Positions 30,650 through 40,964 of a DNA stretch of 64,000 bases are shown here, piece by piece; the first letter of the stretch is position 1, and each line of letters begins with the position of its first letter. Below the pieces are notes generated by a model. It saw only the letters and a program-made list of their open reading frames with translations, was not told the DNA's origin and ran no database searches. The DNA is from Aradus depressus (taxonomy: Eukaryota; Arthropoda; Insecta; Hemiptera; Aradidae): assembly GCA_963662175.1 (NCBI GenBank), contig OY759224.1, positions 8,854,550 to 8,918,549 on the forward strand, read 5' to 3'. A program made the translations under genes and the position numbers.

Positions 30650-31185
30650 TTTTTTTATAATAGAAAAAAAAAATTCATTTCTATACATTTACATTCTTTA
30701 ATATCACTAATGAAAAATATTATATATAAAGGAATCTGTTTCTGATGGTGCAATGGAGAGATATTCGTATTCACAATTCCTAATTGTCTTCCTTATATAT
30801 CAAATATTATATTAAAAGAAGGAGAAAGAAATTCTACATCTTTTTAATATTTAAAGGAATAAAGAAAAGTACAAAAAGAAGAAAAAAGTTGAACCAATAA
30901 AATTAATGTTAGGAATTCAGAAAAACCTTAGAAAACCTTTAAATAAAATCCACTCTAGGGTTCTTCTGAAATTAAACCCAATCGCAGGGGGAAAAAAAAG
31001 TTGTCACAAAAGAAAAACTTCAAAACTGATTTTTTTATTTAAACCGAGTAGAGGCAACTAACCTTTCAGGCTTAGAATCTATATATATATATATAGTATA
31101 GCACATATATATGTGTGTGTGTGTATGTTAGCGCAACATTTAGTTAATTTCTTCAGTTGATAATAATAATTATTATTATTACAAG
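30650..31185. other. Unassigned AT-rich sequence with (TA)n and (TG)n
   Basis: Short (TA)n at 31080 and (TG)n at about 31113; nothing else recognised. Confidence 0.4.
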
Positions 31186-31186
31186 A

Positions 31187-31446
31187 TTAGGTTAGGTTTT
31201 ATGACTCATGCCCGGGCTTTAACCGAATAACGCCTACTACCAGAGCGCTCTTTTGTCACTCTGGTGGACATGAGCCCGACTCTACTGTGGGAGTCCTACA
31301 TTTTGTCTACCCTAAATTTTTATTCGCATAGGGTAGGGGTCTTCAATGATTACTTGACATCGTCCAGGCTCAGGACGGCATGTTCAAGGCCGGCCTCGGT
31401 CGTGTTTCGGACCCGCAATCTTGAGCTCAGTAGACCAAGCATGCTA
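31187..31446 (-). mobile_element. tRNA-derived SINE with internal deletion
   Basis: Tail TTAGGTTAGG, all body blocks to CAGGCTCAGGACGGC, then a deletion of about 60 bp, then box B with a change (GTGTTTCGGACCCGC) and CAAGCATGCTA. Confidence 0.75.
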
Positions 31447-31449
31447 CGC

Positions 31450-31980
31450 TCTCTGTTTCATGTAAATTATAAATATGTTTATAATGATTTAACACCGGGT
31501 AACACAGCTAGTTAGTAGAGGGATATGGGAGACTTTATAGCCTTTTGAGACACCTCCCACGGCCCGAGTTGAATCTGAAATCAAACTTGTACATTTAAGG
31601 GAAGAGAGATAAACTGGACAGTACAATATCGTGGTAGAGCTCAGGTCACGTAGAACTCCTTCGTCAGTAAAGCCCAGACCCGGCTTTCTGCTATCTCCCT
31701 CAATAACTGATATTCTCCTTTTAGTAGAATCTTGTTTATCCGAATAATTCGATATCTACAACACCGGATAATCCAGAAGTATAATTACAGCTTTAAAAAA
31801 AATTTCTCTTTTTTGATGTAATATAAATACAGATAAATGATAAGTTTGATCTTCTTCAGAAAAGTAACAGTTTGTACAAGAATAACAGTCTATCAATGAT
31901 GTTAGGAGGATAAGACCGGAATATATTCCGGGTGGAACAGAACGATGAACTATTTCTAGCAGTGGAACGGTGGATGAGTT
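31450..31980. other. Unassigned sequence
   Basis: No gene or repeat recognised. Confidence 0.35.
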
Positions 31981-31990
31981 GATTTAGAAC

Positions 31991-32897
31991 TAGGAATGAG
32001 CAATAGTTGATAGTTGGCTATCGATAGTCCGATACTATCGGTGGAAAACTATCGATAGTGTCGATAATTCAATAAGTTGCCGATTTTCATGCAAAATACT
32101 TTTCAATTAAAATATTATATTATAATATGATTATTTTATTTTTATTTTTAATGTGCATCTACCCAATTTAAATTATTCTATGTTAAGGAGGATGAAAGGG
32201 GAATAGAAATATCCATCGAATAAGTAATTGTTCTTTCAAATCGAACTTTTATTTTATGGAAATAATATTTTCTGTCGAAAATAATCGCATTAAGTATAAC
32301 ACTTGGCAAGAATATTAACACATTAATTAAAGTTCAAAAACAATTATTGTAGATAATCAACAAACAATGATGTAGCTACAATGGCATTAGATTCAACAAT
32401 TTTTATTTCAATCAACTTTTATAAAACAATATCAAACAATTAATTCCAATTGACGAAAAACACTTTTGTAAAACTTTATGGAACAGTAGGCAGAGATCCA
32501 GCTTCTGCTGTGGGTTGTTTGGTCTTGGGTGCCGGGTTAAAAGTTTCTTGGTGGCGTCTCAAGAGGCGATCCCTGAAATTGGATGTGTTACAACTACTTT
32601 TGAATAAAACTTTGCACAAAGCACTTTCCCCATCTTCCTGTTTGATAAAAAAACTTCCACAGATCCGATTTTGGCGGCATATTGAAATGAACAGTGTTCA
32701 TTGAACACGCTTCGCTCACATATCCAAATCCAACACACTAACTGGAACTGAGAAATAGAGTTAAATAGAAAGAAAACTGGAAAGAAGAGAAATAATAAGG
32801 GGAAGGAGTTTCCGTCTTGAAGAAGGTCCGTCATAGAATCATAATAGACGTATCTTTCTGGTTTAGCACTCTATACTATCGACTATCACCCTCCCTA
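31991..32897 (-). mobile_element. hAT transposon remnant, 907 bp
   Basis: Flanked by TTTAGAAC at 31983-31990 and 32898-32905, the 8-bp target duplication of hAT elements. Left end TAGGAATGAGCAATAG, right end (complement) TAGGGAGGGTGATAG, close to the TAGGGATGAAA type of Ac-like ends. Just inside the left end are several TATCGATA/ACTATCG copies. It contains a broken BED zinc finger frame (minus strand) but no DDE catalytic part. Confidence 0.8.
32476..32680 (-). pseudogene. hAT transposase BED zinc finger remnant
   Basis: The minus strand starts MPPKSDLWKFF, shifts frame, then shows a C after a short spacer, SNFRDRLLRRHQETF and ends at a TAA at 32476. SxLWKFF, Cys, SNxRxHLxRxH-type text is the BED finger at the N-terminus of hAT transposases. 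At least one frameshift and lost cysteine make it dead. Confidence 0.6.
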
Positions 32898-32924
32898 TTT
32901 AGAACCCTCTAATGACCACAACTA

Positions 32925-33050
32925 TTCAGCCAAATCGACCAAAGGGAAGGGGGGATTAAGTGGGAAGCTTAAGAAAACTCTAGCAGCTGCCGATGGAATG
33001 AATATATCGACATGAACTTTCATATTTAAAGTCACAACTGCTTGCTTCCT
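32925..33050 (+). repeat. Dispersed repeat family B, fragment
   Basis: CAGCCAAATCGACCAAAGGG and GGAATGAATATATCGACATG match the family internal blocks. Confidence 0.5.
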
Positions 33051-33187
33051 CCACTGCTAGACAGTGGTTGGGCAGTGTGGTGGGAAGGTCAGCGCTGGTC
33101 TCCCGCCGCCTCTCCCCTCTCCAGTTGGAGAGGTATATGGCAGTGTGCTGGAGTCCTACTGGTACTATCCTCGTCGAGTTTCTTATA

Positions 33188-33528
33188 GGTTAGGTTTTAT
33201 GACTCATGCCCGGGCTTTAACAACGAGGTCATATCGCCAACTACCAAAGCGCTCTTTCGTCACTCTGGTGGACATGAGCCCGACTCTACTGTGAGAGTCC
33301 TAAATTTTTCCTACCCTAAATTTTTATTCACCTAGGGTAGGGGTCTTTAACGAGTACCTGACATTGTACAGGCTCGGGGCCATCGCTTAACGTCCCATCC
33401 GAAGGACGGCGTGCTTAAGTTTATTTTACCTCCCAGATAAAATAAACTAAGGGCCTCGGGTCGGGTTACGAACCCACGTTCTTGAGCTCAGAAGTCAAGC
33501 ATGCATACCACTGAGCTACCGGCGCCCT
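33188..33528 (-). mobile_element. tRNA-derived SINE, full length
   Basis: Complete minus-strand copy. Target duplication CGAGTTTCTTATA at 33175-33187 and 33529-33541 (13 bp, perfect). Box B is GGGTTACGAACCC. The frame seen at 33064-33294 runs from flank into SINE and is not a gene. Confidence 0.9.
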
Positions 33529-33544
33529 CGAGTTTCTTATATAT

Positions 33545-33838
33545 TTTTAAATTATTTTATTTAGTTTTTTTTATCTAATTTAATTTTTTTTCATTTATTT
33601 ATCATTTCATTTTATGCTTTCTGTTTATTCATTTACCATTGATTTATTATGTATTCTGTTTATTATTTTTGTATATGTTTGCTTATTTTGTGATTATTCA
33701 TTTCTTTGTTTTCCTTCTTATTATGTTTTAAATATTTTGTATTATTTATTATTTTATCATGTCATCTTAGTCATCACTTGTGCTTATTGTTATTGTTTAT
33801 ACAGATTGTAGAATAAATAAAAGTAAAATAAAAAATAG
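33545..33838. other. Very T-rich unassigned sequence
   Basis: TTTAT/TTATTT-rich text that resembles in reverse the flank of the SINE and microsatellite at 58270-58400 (TTGTTTATTCATTTACC against GAATAAACAGAAACC), so it may be an old duplication. Confidence 0.35.
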
Positions 33839-34018
33839 TCAAAACCCAATAGGGACATAACCTGTCCAATTTCAGCGATATCGGCCGAAAGAGAAATAGG
33901 GATTCAGGGAAGAACTCAATTTAAAAACTATAATACCTGCCGATATAATGAATTTATCGGCACCAAATTTAGTATGAGGATTTAGGAGCACCTATGAAAT
34001 TCAACTGTTGAATGTTAC
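33838..34018 (+). repeat. Dispersed repeat family B, fragment
   Basis: CAATTTCAGCGATATCGGCC, AACTATAATACCTGCCG and AGTATGAGGATTTAGGAG. Confidence 0.55.
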
Positions 34019-34564
34019 TACTACTAAGTTACTACAAGTGACTCCGCTAGTAACTGAAATCTTAATTTTAGTATCTTATCACAATCTGAAATGATAAGAA
34101 AGTATGATTAAGGAATAAAAAAAGGAAATTTTTCATTGGGAAAGTGACCATTCTTGGCGGGGAAAATTAAGACAAATGGTGACATTACGGCTAATGGATT
34201 TTCACAGTTTAATTTCAACTAACTCTTCAAGTTCCAAATTGAAATCCTCAACATCTGGAGGGGGGATTAATAATACAGTGATTTTCAACAGACTAATCCT
34301 TCTAACTTTAAATACTTTTCACCTCAAGTCTAATTCGAGTTTCAAATTAAATCCATGAAACAAAGAGACTAAGTTTTACTTCGCCAGAGCTTTGCCAAGT
34401 ATATGGGATGTTATGTAATCTGTCAAAAAATATATTTTGAGTTTTAACCAAGCTTTTATGTTTTCCGAGTACCAAATGAAATAAGAAAAGTTGTCGGTGA
34501 ATCACCGGCATTGTACTTCCCCAGCACGAATTAATTAATTAAGTGTTTGCTCTCCCTCTAAAAC

Positions 34565-35238
34565 CAGTGCCGGATTAAGCGAATAGGAGGCCCTAGGCCC
34601 TTAAAATTTTTGGGACCCCCCTTTTTTTACAAACTGCAATAAAATGTTTATTTATGCATTTATATGCATTTAACAATGGATTTATATTATTTCTAAGGTA
34701 TAAACATGAAATAAATTTTATTTTTTGTTAAAGTATATATTCTTTTCAGAACTAAAATTACAAAAACATGTTATAAACAATATCAATTTATAATATAAAC
34801 GTTGATATAAGATTTGTCTTTAAAAATCTTTCTTTCTACACTTGAGGTCGCTAAAATTATTGATGATGTCTTCAAAATCAATTTGACGAAGAACATCTGA
34901 TTCAATGAACATCAAACTCAGCATGTCTGATCGTTCTTGATGCATATGCTTCATTGATCGCTTTTGATTCGTTTTAATTTTGAAAAAGAGTGCTCTGCAG
35001 AACAATTTGTTATCATGAGCGTTAAAAAAATGCGAAGAGCAATTTCAACGTTTGGAAAAACAGTTGCAAGATTATCTCGAATCAAAATTTTGTAAAGTTC
35101 AGAATGATTGAACTGGGGTTTTGATGGAAATTTCGATTTAACATAAGCGTGAATCCATTTTCTATTTTTACGGGGGCCCTTCATGGACGGGGGCCCCAGG
35201 CCATGGCCTAGTCCGGCCTATTGGGTAATCCAGCGCTG
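34565..35238 (-). mobile_element. hAT transposon, deleted copy
   Basis: 674 bp with 8-bp target duplication TCTAAAAC (34557-34564 and 35239-35246). Inverted ends CAGTGCCGGATTA and CAGCGCTGGATTA. Carries only the C-terminal part of a transposase. Inserted in a family B copy. Confidence 0.88.
34820..35184 (-). pseudogene. hAT transposase C-terminal (dimerisation) domain, frameshifted
   Basis: First frame: NVEIALRIFLTLMITNCSAE then HSFSKLKRIK, the hallmark hAT C-terminal dimerisation motif (LRI.LT..V..CSAERSFSKLK). A frameshift near 34960-35000 moves to a second frame with SMKHMHQERSDMLSLMFIES and a DFEDIINNFSDLK end. This is the zinc finger MYM/TTF-type hAT lineage. The catalytic part and N-terminus are deleted. 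Confidence 0.82.
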
Positions 35239-35799
35239 TCTAAAACTAATAGATCGTTTGTAAATAAAATCTACAGTTGACTTCTAAATCCTCGTACTAA
35301 ATATTTGTGTCGATACATTCATTACAATGACAGTTATTAGAATTTTTTGTGTTAAGCGTCCCCCTAATTCCCCTGTTCTCTTTGGCGGATTTGGCTGAAA
35401 ATCAATACGTGTCGTCTTTATGAGATTCTGGATACACATATAAATATTTGTTTTGATACATTAATTCTATCGGGAGTTATCGTGTTCACAGATACAGAGA
35501 CAGACAGATATTTTTTTATTCATTATTGGAATCTGAAAACATGAAATTCCGCAACAAATTTCTGACTGTTAATTAACTTCCCCTATACTTCAGCTGGAAA
35601 AGAAAACTTTCACGTAGGTTTTATCATAAATATTCTATCAGGAGTTATTTTGTTCGCATATACAGACAGAAATTTAAATGAAATGCTGGTGAAAACTCTA
35701 TATCGAATTTCTAACCGATTACATAACTACCCTTATACTAAGTCTAACGGGGAAGTAAAAGTTAATCATTTATTGATAAAGGTGATAAAAGGAGGTGGT

Positions 35800-35935
35800 T
35801 TTTATCAAGTTGGGGTGGGGGGAGGGGGGGGGGGGGATTTAATCCATTAGTGGAGGGAATGGGGGAGGTAAAGGGGTGAGGGGGTGGATGGGGGTGAGAT
35901 TGATCGGATAGGTGGGGGGAGTGGACAATCTCCGT
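35800..35935 (+). repeat. G-rich stretch, quadruplex-prone
   Basis: Many runs of 4 to 14 G (GGGGTGGGGGGAGG and onward to about 35930) in an otherwise AT-rich region. Could form G-quadruplexes. Confidence 0.7.
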
Positions 35936-36160
35936 CCTCAATTAGTGTCCGTCAAACAATCGATCTCAAATAATCGTCTCAGCTCATCCAAACAATCGAC
36001 ACATCGAAATGAACAGTCGAGAAGCCTCAATCAAATGTTAAAGTACACTAATGAATCCCAGGCTAACATCGATTGTCACTTCTACACAATGGCTACTACC
36101 ATTTGTGGTATTTTATGGACGACGCTCATGAAGAGGACTGGAAAAACAGCAAAAAAACTC
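35936..36160. other. Unassigned sequence
   Basis: Not repeated elsewhere here; no domain in the 119-codon frame at 35912-36271, which runs into the next transposon. Confidence 0.35.
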
Positions 36161-36163
36161 TTT

Positions 36164-36822
36164 AAGTCGAACCTCGATAAGTCGAAAACCTCCAAAACTC
36201 GAAAAAAAGTTTTGTTCCTTTCCCTTCAAGCCCCAAAACCTCCATTATTCGAAATCTCAACCCTCTATTAGTCGAAATAATCAGTGAGTCCCTACAAGCC
36301 ATTTTGGTACATATTATCCCTCTATAACTCGAAAAAATAAAATGGACCTCTGTATCTCGAACATAGCAATGTTTTATTTTACAACCTTTACAACTCGATT
36401 AGTTGAAACTTATTACCTCTATAGCTCGAAGAAAAATAAGTTACCGACTTTAAGAATTTGCCGACAATGTACACCATTGTTTCTTAGAAAACAATTTAGG
36501 AGTATACAATAAATAGGATTACAAATTATTTAAAGCAAAAAAAAATTACTGACTTTTTTTAATATCTACATATACTACGTATTTTTTATTTTAAGGATGT
36601 TTTGAAATAATGTTGATTTATAATAAATATAAATATGTTTGTTACCTCTGTAACTTGAATTTTTATTTATTTCACCTCTCTAACTCAAAATTAGTTAGAA
36701 TGAATCTTAACCTCTACAAGTCGAATCAAAACCCGCCTAAGTCAAAATTCTCCATAAGTCGAAAACTCTATAACTCGAATTTTTCGGCGTCTCCCTTGAT
36801 GCTCGACTTATAGAGGTTCTAC
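36164..36822. mobile_element. pogo/Tigger-like non-autonomous DNA transposon
   Basis: Left end GTCGAACCTCGATAAGTCG and right end (complement) GTAGAACCTCTATAAGTCG match at about 17 of 20 positions. Inside, about 20 degenerate copies of CTCTATAACTCGAA are spread along both halves. From memory, GAACCTCGATAAGTCGAA ends belong to the pogo/Tigger group of Tc1/mariner. No transposase frame remains. Confidence 0.6.
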
Positions 36823-36888
36823 CTACTTCCAGGAAATACTTTAAAGAAACTTTGGTATTCAAAATTAAACATTAATCCATCTAAGATC

Positions 36889-37167
36889 ACCGAGGCCCTT
36901 AGTTTATTTTATCTGGGAGGTAAAATAAACTTGAACACGCCGTCCTTCGGATGGGACGTTAAGCGATGGTCTCGAGCCTGTACGATGTCAGGTACTCATT
37001 AAAGACCCCTGGCCCTAGGTGAATAAAAATTTAGGGTAGGCAAAATTTAGGACTCCCATAGTAGAGTCGGGCTCATGTTCACCAGAGTGACGTAAGAGCT
37101 CTCTGGTAGTAGGCGATATGACCTCGTAGTTAAAGCCCGGGCATGAGTCATAAAATCTAACCTAAAC
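36889..37167 (+). mobile_element. tRNA-derived SINE, 5'-truncated
   Basis: Starts at CCGAGGCCCTTAG just after where box B should be and runs to AAATCTAACCTAAAC. Head missing. Confidence 0.85.
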
Positions 37168-37169
37168 AT

Positions 37170-37590
37170 CAAGCGTGTCAATTTTTCCAACACCTCCAAA
37201 ACACAGGACATGAGGCCGGTTCAGTCTCGTTACTGCATCATATCCAAAAAAGTAGAAAGATGGATACATTGGAAAGTATAGAAATTTAATTGGAAAGGAG
37301 GAACAGAGAGTCCCCCCTCCTCAAGTCTAGAGAGGGGATGGGAGTTTTGTCCAGTCTCACGTACTCCGTTCACCCAGTTGTGACTCAGATGGTGGACAGG
37401 GATAACTCGTCTGTCCCCATCCATGATATTTTAAATTGTTACGTTTTTAGATTGTTTTATTTATATATTTTTATTATAAAATTACTTAGTTTTCATTCAA
37501 AACAATTTTTAATTTTTTATCAGGTTTGATTATTTCAATTTTTTTCTTTAACTTTTTACAATGTAATATATTTATTTTTGTTAGCTTTAT
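37170..37590. other. Unassigned sequence
   Basis: No repeat or domain recognised. Confidence 0.35.
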
Positions 37591-37591
37591 A

Positions 37592-37750
37592 TTATACTAA
37601 GGATGGTTTCTTTTGTAGACTGCCTGATGATGAGGGAAACCTCGAAAGCCGTCTAGCTACTTCTAATAAAAATCTGTGAGAGGTCATACAACATTTTATT
37701 TGACAACATGTGAAATAATCACTTCTCACTACATCAGCCATCTTCATATT
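37592..37750 (+). mobile_element. PLE-like terminal fragment, copy 2
   Basis: Sister of 17450-17615, with the same order of blocks ending CACTACATCAGCCATCTTCA. Contains a hammerhead-like core with GAAA intact. Confidence 0.5.
37617..37656 (+). ncRNA. Hammerhead-like ribozyme motif
   Basis: CTGATGA-T-GAGG-GAAA-CCTC-GAAA, then AGCCGTCT (stem III, one mismatch from self-complementary) and A. GC before the core pairs with GC after it. Core intact but stems short. Confidence 0.5.
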
Positions 37751-37751
37751 T

Positions 37752-38150
37752 CAAGCGTGTCCAGTTCTTTCCAATTCAAAGTCCTGAGATGAGGATGACA
37801 GAGAACGAAATCAGCGAAAATTGACTCATCTTTTAATCCACCGAGAAATAGGGACGATACAATTGTCTTCTTCAAGGGCTCATACAAATGAGAACATGAA
37901 CTGAGTTCTGAGTCAGTCACTTTCCGATATATAGATGTTCTTTTTCAGGAGAAGCTCTCAGAAAGATTGTGTTCAGAACGGCTTGGCCTCCGGCTGTCAG
38001 GAAGAGAAAATGGACCCAATTCTTCCTGCCTGACTCAAGCAAGGCTCATCCCTCAAGTTAGGGTTGAAGTGAAATTTTATTTTTGTAATCTTCATTTCTT
38101 TGTAGAAATGGCTGGGGGGAATCAAAATATCAAATTGGCCTGTTCACATA
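37752..38150. other. Unassigned, probably single-copy sequence
   Basis: No repeat match in the window; no domain. Confidence 0.3.
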
Positions 38151-38166
38151 ATATTACCTCATAAAT

Positions 38167-38456
38167 GAATAAAACAAACTTATTTTTTGAAATATTGTCT
38201 ATTCCACTAAAGATATATATACATATAACTACCGGTTTCGGCTTTATACCATCTTCAGGTCTAGTTATGAACTAAGTCAGTTTGCTCTGCTAATAATTTG
38301 CTCATAACTAAACCTGACGATGGTATAAAGCCGAAACCGGTAGTTATATGTATATATATCTTTAGTGGAATAGACAATATTTCAAAAAAAATAAGTTTGT
38401 TTTATTCATTTATTACAAGTTTCCACAATATGTCCGCGTTCCTCAACTTAGAAGTT
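38167..38456. mobile_element. Ribozyme-bearing inverted PLE unit 1
   Basis: 290 bp between two copies of ATTACCTCATAAAT (38153-38166 and 38457-38470, 14-bp target duplication). Two arms of about 100 bp are inverted: AACTACCGGTTTCGGCTTTA at the left, TAAAGCCGAAACCGGTAGTT at the right. Only the right side carries the outer text ACAATATGTCCGCG...CTTAGAAG. That text also ends the PLE fragment at 19874-19983, tying the unit to that PLE family. No coding sequence inside. Confidence 0.8.
38230..38352. ncRNA. Two head-to-head hammerhead-like motifs
   Basis: Minus (about 38230-38270): CTGAAGA-T-GGT-ATAAA-GCC-GAAA-CCGGT. Plus (about 38308-38350): CTGACGA-T-GGT-ATAAA-GCC-GAAA-CCGGT. ACCGGT is self-complementary and forms a loopless stem III; A follows as the cleavage-site base. 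AAC before the plus core pairs with GTT after it. Both cores are intact. Confidence 0.6.
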
Positions 38457-38471
38457 ATTACCTCATAAATA

Positions 38472-38945
38472 AATACATCGATGGCTATGTAACGATACCT
38501 CGTTACTGCAAAATTGGGCATTTACGAATTAATGGGCGAATATATTTTTTGCGTTTTGGGTCGACATAGTAGAAATAGTAATAAATAAAATTAAAAAGAG
38601 CTTTTAAAGATTTTTATAGAACACTTATATTGTCGAATTCTACATATAAATTTTAGTACCTATTTGTGCATACCTCATCAACATTCCTATCCCAATCCTT
38701 GCCTTTTCTATCATTGCTAGCTGCTTCCTCGAAAGAACAGCTATTGACTTCATTATCTCCTATTATTCTTCCCTTTTCACAACCATTCTTATACTATTCT
38801 TAAAGACCGCTGTTGTCTTCTTATCTTTCTTCTGTAGCGCTGCCTCCAGCAGTCCTCAGTCCATCCCTGGCTCCGGTGTATCTCCTTTTCTCTGTGAGAC
38901 TTGTGAAATAAAGTTTTTTAAAAACCTCCACCGTTGGTTCGTAAC
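38472..38945. other. Unassigned sequence
   Basis: No gene recognised. CTTGTGAAATAAAGTTTTTT near 38898 resembles a poly(A) signal context of a retrocopy. Confidence 0.3.
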
Positions 38946-38959
38946 CATAATTTATATAT

Positions 38960-39045
38960 ACATAAATGTGTACCGGTTTCGGCTTACGCCATTGTCAGCA
39001 CAAGGTTCACTCATTCAAAGAAATAAACGGAATAAAGTAGCTCCA
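38960..39045 (-). mobile_element. PLE end with hammerhead-like motif
   Basis: Minus strand: TGTG, CTGACAA (one core change, G to A), T, GGC-GTAA-GCC, GAAA, CCGGT, A, CACA. Stem I TGTG/CACA is perfect. One core substitution probably inactivates it. Confidence 0.5.
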
Positions 39046-39085
39046 CATCTGTGAAAAAGGTAGACAATTAGATTCTCTCACTGAG

Positions 39086-39287
39086 GGCGCCAGTAGCTCA
39101 GTGGTATGCGTGCTTGTCTTCTGAGCTCAAGAACGTGGGTTCAAAACCCGACCTAGGCCCTTAATTATTTTATCTGGGAGGTAAAATAAACTTCAGCACG
39201 CCGTCCTTCGAATGGGACGTTAAGCGTTGGTCCCGAGCCTGTGCGATGTCTGTCAGGTACTCGTTCAAAAAAAAAAAAAAAAAAAAG
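39086..39287 (+). mobile_element. tRNA-derived SINE, 3'-truncated with poly(A)
   Basis: Good head (GGGCGCCAGTAGCTCAGTGG) and box B with one change (GGTTCAAAACCC). Stops after GTCAGGTACTCGTTC and runs into about 19 A, not into the CCTAA tail. So it may be a prematurely ended transcript that was reverse transcribed. Confidence 0.8.
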
Positions 39288-39339
39288 CTTCTTCACTAAA
39301 ATCCTAAAATTAAGTTATATATTTCTGGGTATATATCCT

Positions 39340-39535
39340 GTACATATAAACAAACAACAGTATCTTCTTTGCGGATCAATTTCACCGTCAATTCACTCCT
39401 ATTCAGTTCATCACATTTTAAGCCTAAACACCACTCTCTATTCTCCATTCAACCCAGGCCTCGACTCTTCTCTACACACTTAAAAAAACAGCTGATGACC
39501 GTGTTTTGTTTTCTACATGCATTTGTTTTAAAAGG
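39340..39535 (-). repeat. LINE/family G 3' region, fragment
   Basis: AAAAAACAGCTGATGACCGT and TTCAGTTCATCACA-type text align in orientation with 59770-59900, the family-G tail. Confidence 0.45.
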
Positions 39536-39559
39536 AATGGCTTCTTATTATTTATAAAA

Positions 39560-40120
39560 AAATTAATTTTTTTTATATTAATAATTTAATCATTTTAATG
39601 CGTGTATTTTTTTTTTACATCACAATATCTTTATTCTTTTTATTCACCAGACAATTCAATTTAGTCTGCACGATTTTAAATCATCACTTTCTGCGTCTAA
39701 ACTTTTTTCATCTTAATAAAATGAAGGAGAACAAGGGGCAGGTAACTTTCCCTGACAGGATTGCATGCCTGTCAAGGAGAGCTGACGACCTTTAAACACT
39801 TAGCCAGTATTTCCGTTTTATATAGGGGGATGACCTACCAGAGCAGAGAAGTAGAGAGGCTCCCTTCGATCCAGACCTTTAATAAGTGTAGACATGGCAA
39901 GGCAAGCCTTGTACATCCCTCAGCCAGTCAAATCATACTCATACTCTGTGCAATATGGAGGGAGAGCAGCCACTTATTTGATAGAAAAAAAATCCAGATA
40001 TGTTCCCGGATAATCTTCCCTGAACGCTGAAGGAGTTCTTTTCATGACAGTCTCAACTGCTCAGGAACATATTTTTCAAGAGTAAAATTTAAGGTTTTAT
40101 AATCGAGAAAGATTGATAAT
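39560..40120. other. Unassigned sequence
   Basis: The part 39730-40060 has even composition and no repeat match; frames of 65-89 codons have no domain. Confidence 0.3.
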
Positions 40121-40129
40121 CGACCAAAA

Positions 40130-40960
40130 TTGATAATCGACCAAATTTTCAAAAATATAAAAAAAAAACTGTCGGTGAATTACCAACAATGTTTTTACCC
40201 AGAACGATTTAATCAATAACGTTTTTTAACGCTCTCTCTCCAAAACTAATCAACCGTTTGAGCTAATGAATAGTTGACTTATATAGCAAGTTCTGAATCC
40301 TCACTCAATTTTGTGTCAATACATTTACTACATCGGCAGTTATTAGGGTTTATGAGTCGAGCCCCCCCCCCCCCCCCCCCCCCTTAGGTTAGGTTAGGTT
40401 TTATGACTCATGCCCGGGCTTTAACAATGCGGTCATTTCGCCTAATACCAGAGCGCTCTTTCGTCACTCTGGTGGACATGAGCCCGACTCTACTATGGGA
40501 GTCCTATTTTGCCTACCCTAAATTTTTATTCACCTAGGGTAGGGGTCTTTAACGAGTACCTGACATCGTACAGGCTCGGGACCATCGCATAACGTCCCAT
40601 CCGAAGGACGGCGTGCTTAAGTTTATTTTACCTCCCAGATAAAATAAACTAAGGGCCTCGGTCGGGTATACATTTACTACATCGGCAGTTATTAGGGTTT
40701 ATGAGTCGAGCCCCCCCTTGATCCCCCCTTCAGTTCAGCCGATTTATGGAAAATACGTAGGTGCCCTTCTTTCGGGGTTTTTAATATAAATATAAAACAA
40801 GAAATTCCGGTGAAAACTCAGCACGAGGAATCAGAAGCCCCCATGTAAGAAGTCATCTATTAATTTTTAGCCCAAACGGTCGATTAGTTTTGGAGAGAGT
40901 AAAAATTACTTAATTCTGGGGAAGTACATAGCCGGTGATTGACCCACGACTTTTTTATTT
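40130..40960 (-). repeat. Family B copy, interrupted by a SINE
   Basis: GTCGGTGAATTACCAACAAT at the left, CCGATTTATGGAAAATACG at the right. The SINE at 40384-40667 lies inside, and 50 bp of B are present on both sides of it. Confidence 0.6.
40384..40667 (-). mobile_element. tRNA-derived SINE, 5'-truncated, with 50-bp flanking duplication
   Basis: Tail TTAGGTTAGGTTAGG, body to CTCGGTCGGG, head absent. The 50 bases from ATACATTTACTACATCGGCA to GAGTCGAGCCCCCCC stand on the left (40319-40368) and on the right (40668-40717). A run of about 23 C separates the left copy from the SINE. Confidence 0.85.
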
Positions 40961-40964
40961 AATA

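Larger units (their letters stand above)
34385..35770 (-). repeat. Family B copies, interrupted by a hAT element
   Basis: From GAATCACCGGCATTGTACTT to CTTCCCCTATACTTC (about 35590), with 34565-35238 occupied by a hAT element. Text on either side of the hAT is continuous when compared with 40170-40360. A second partial B copy follows to 35755. Confidence 0.6.

Noticed and set aside
33064..33294. 76-codon frame starting MVGQCGGKVSAGLPPPLPSP
   Set aside because: Runs from unassigned sequence into the SINE across its target duplication; the same SINE-derived end occurs in other frames.
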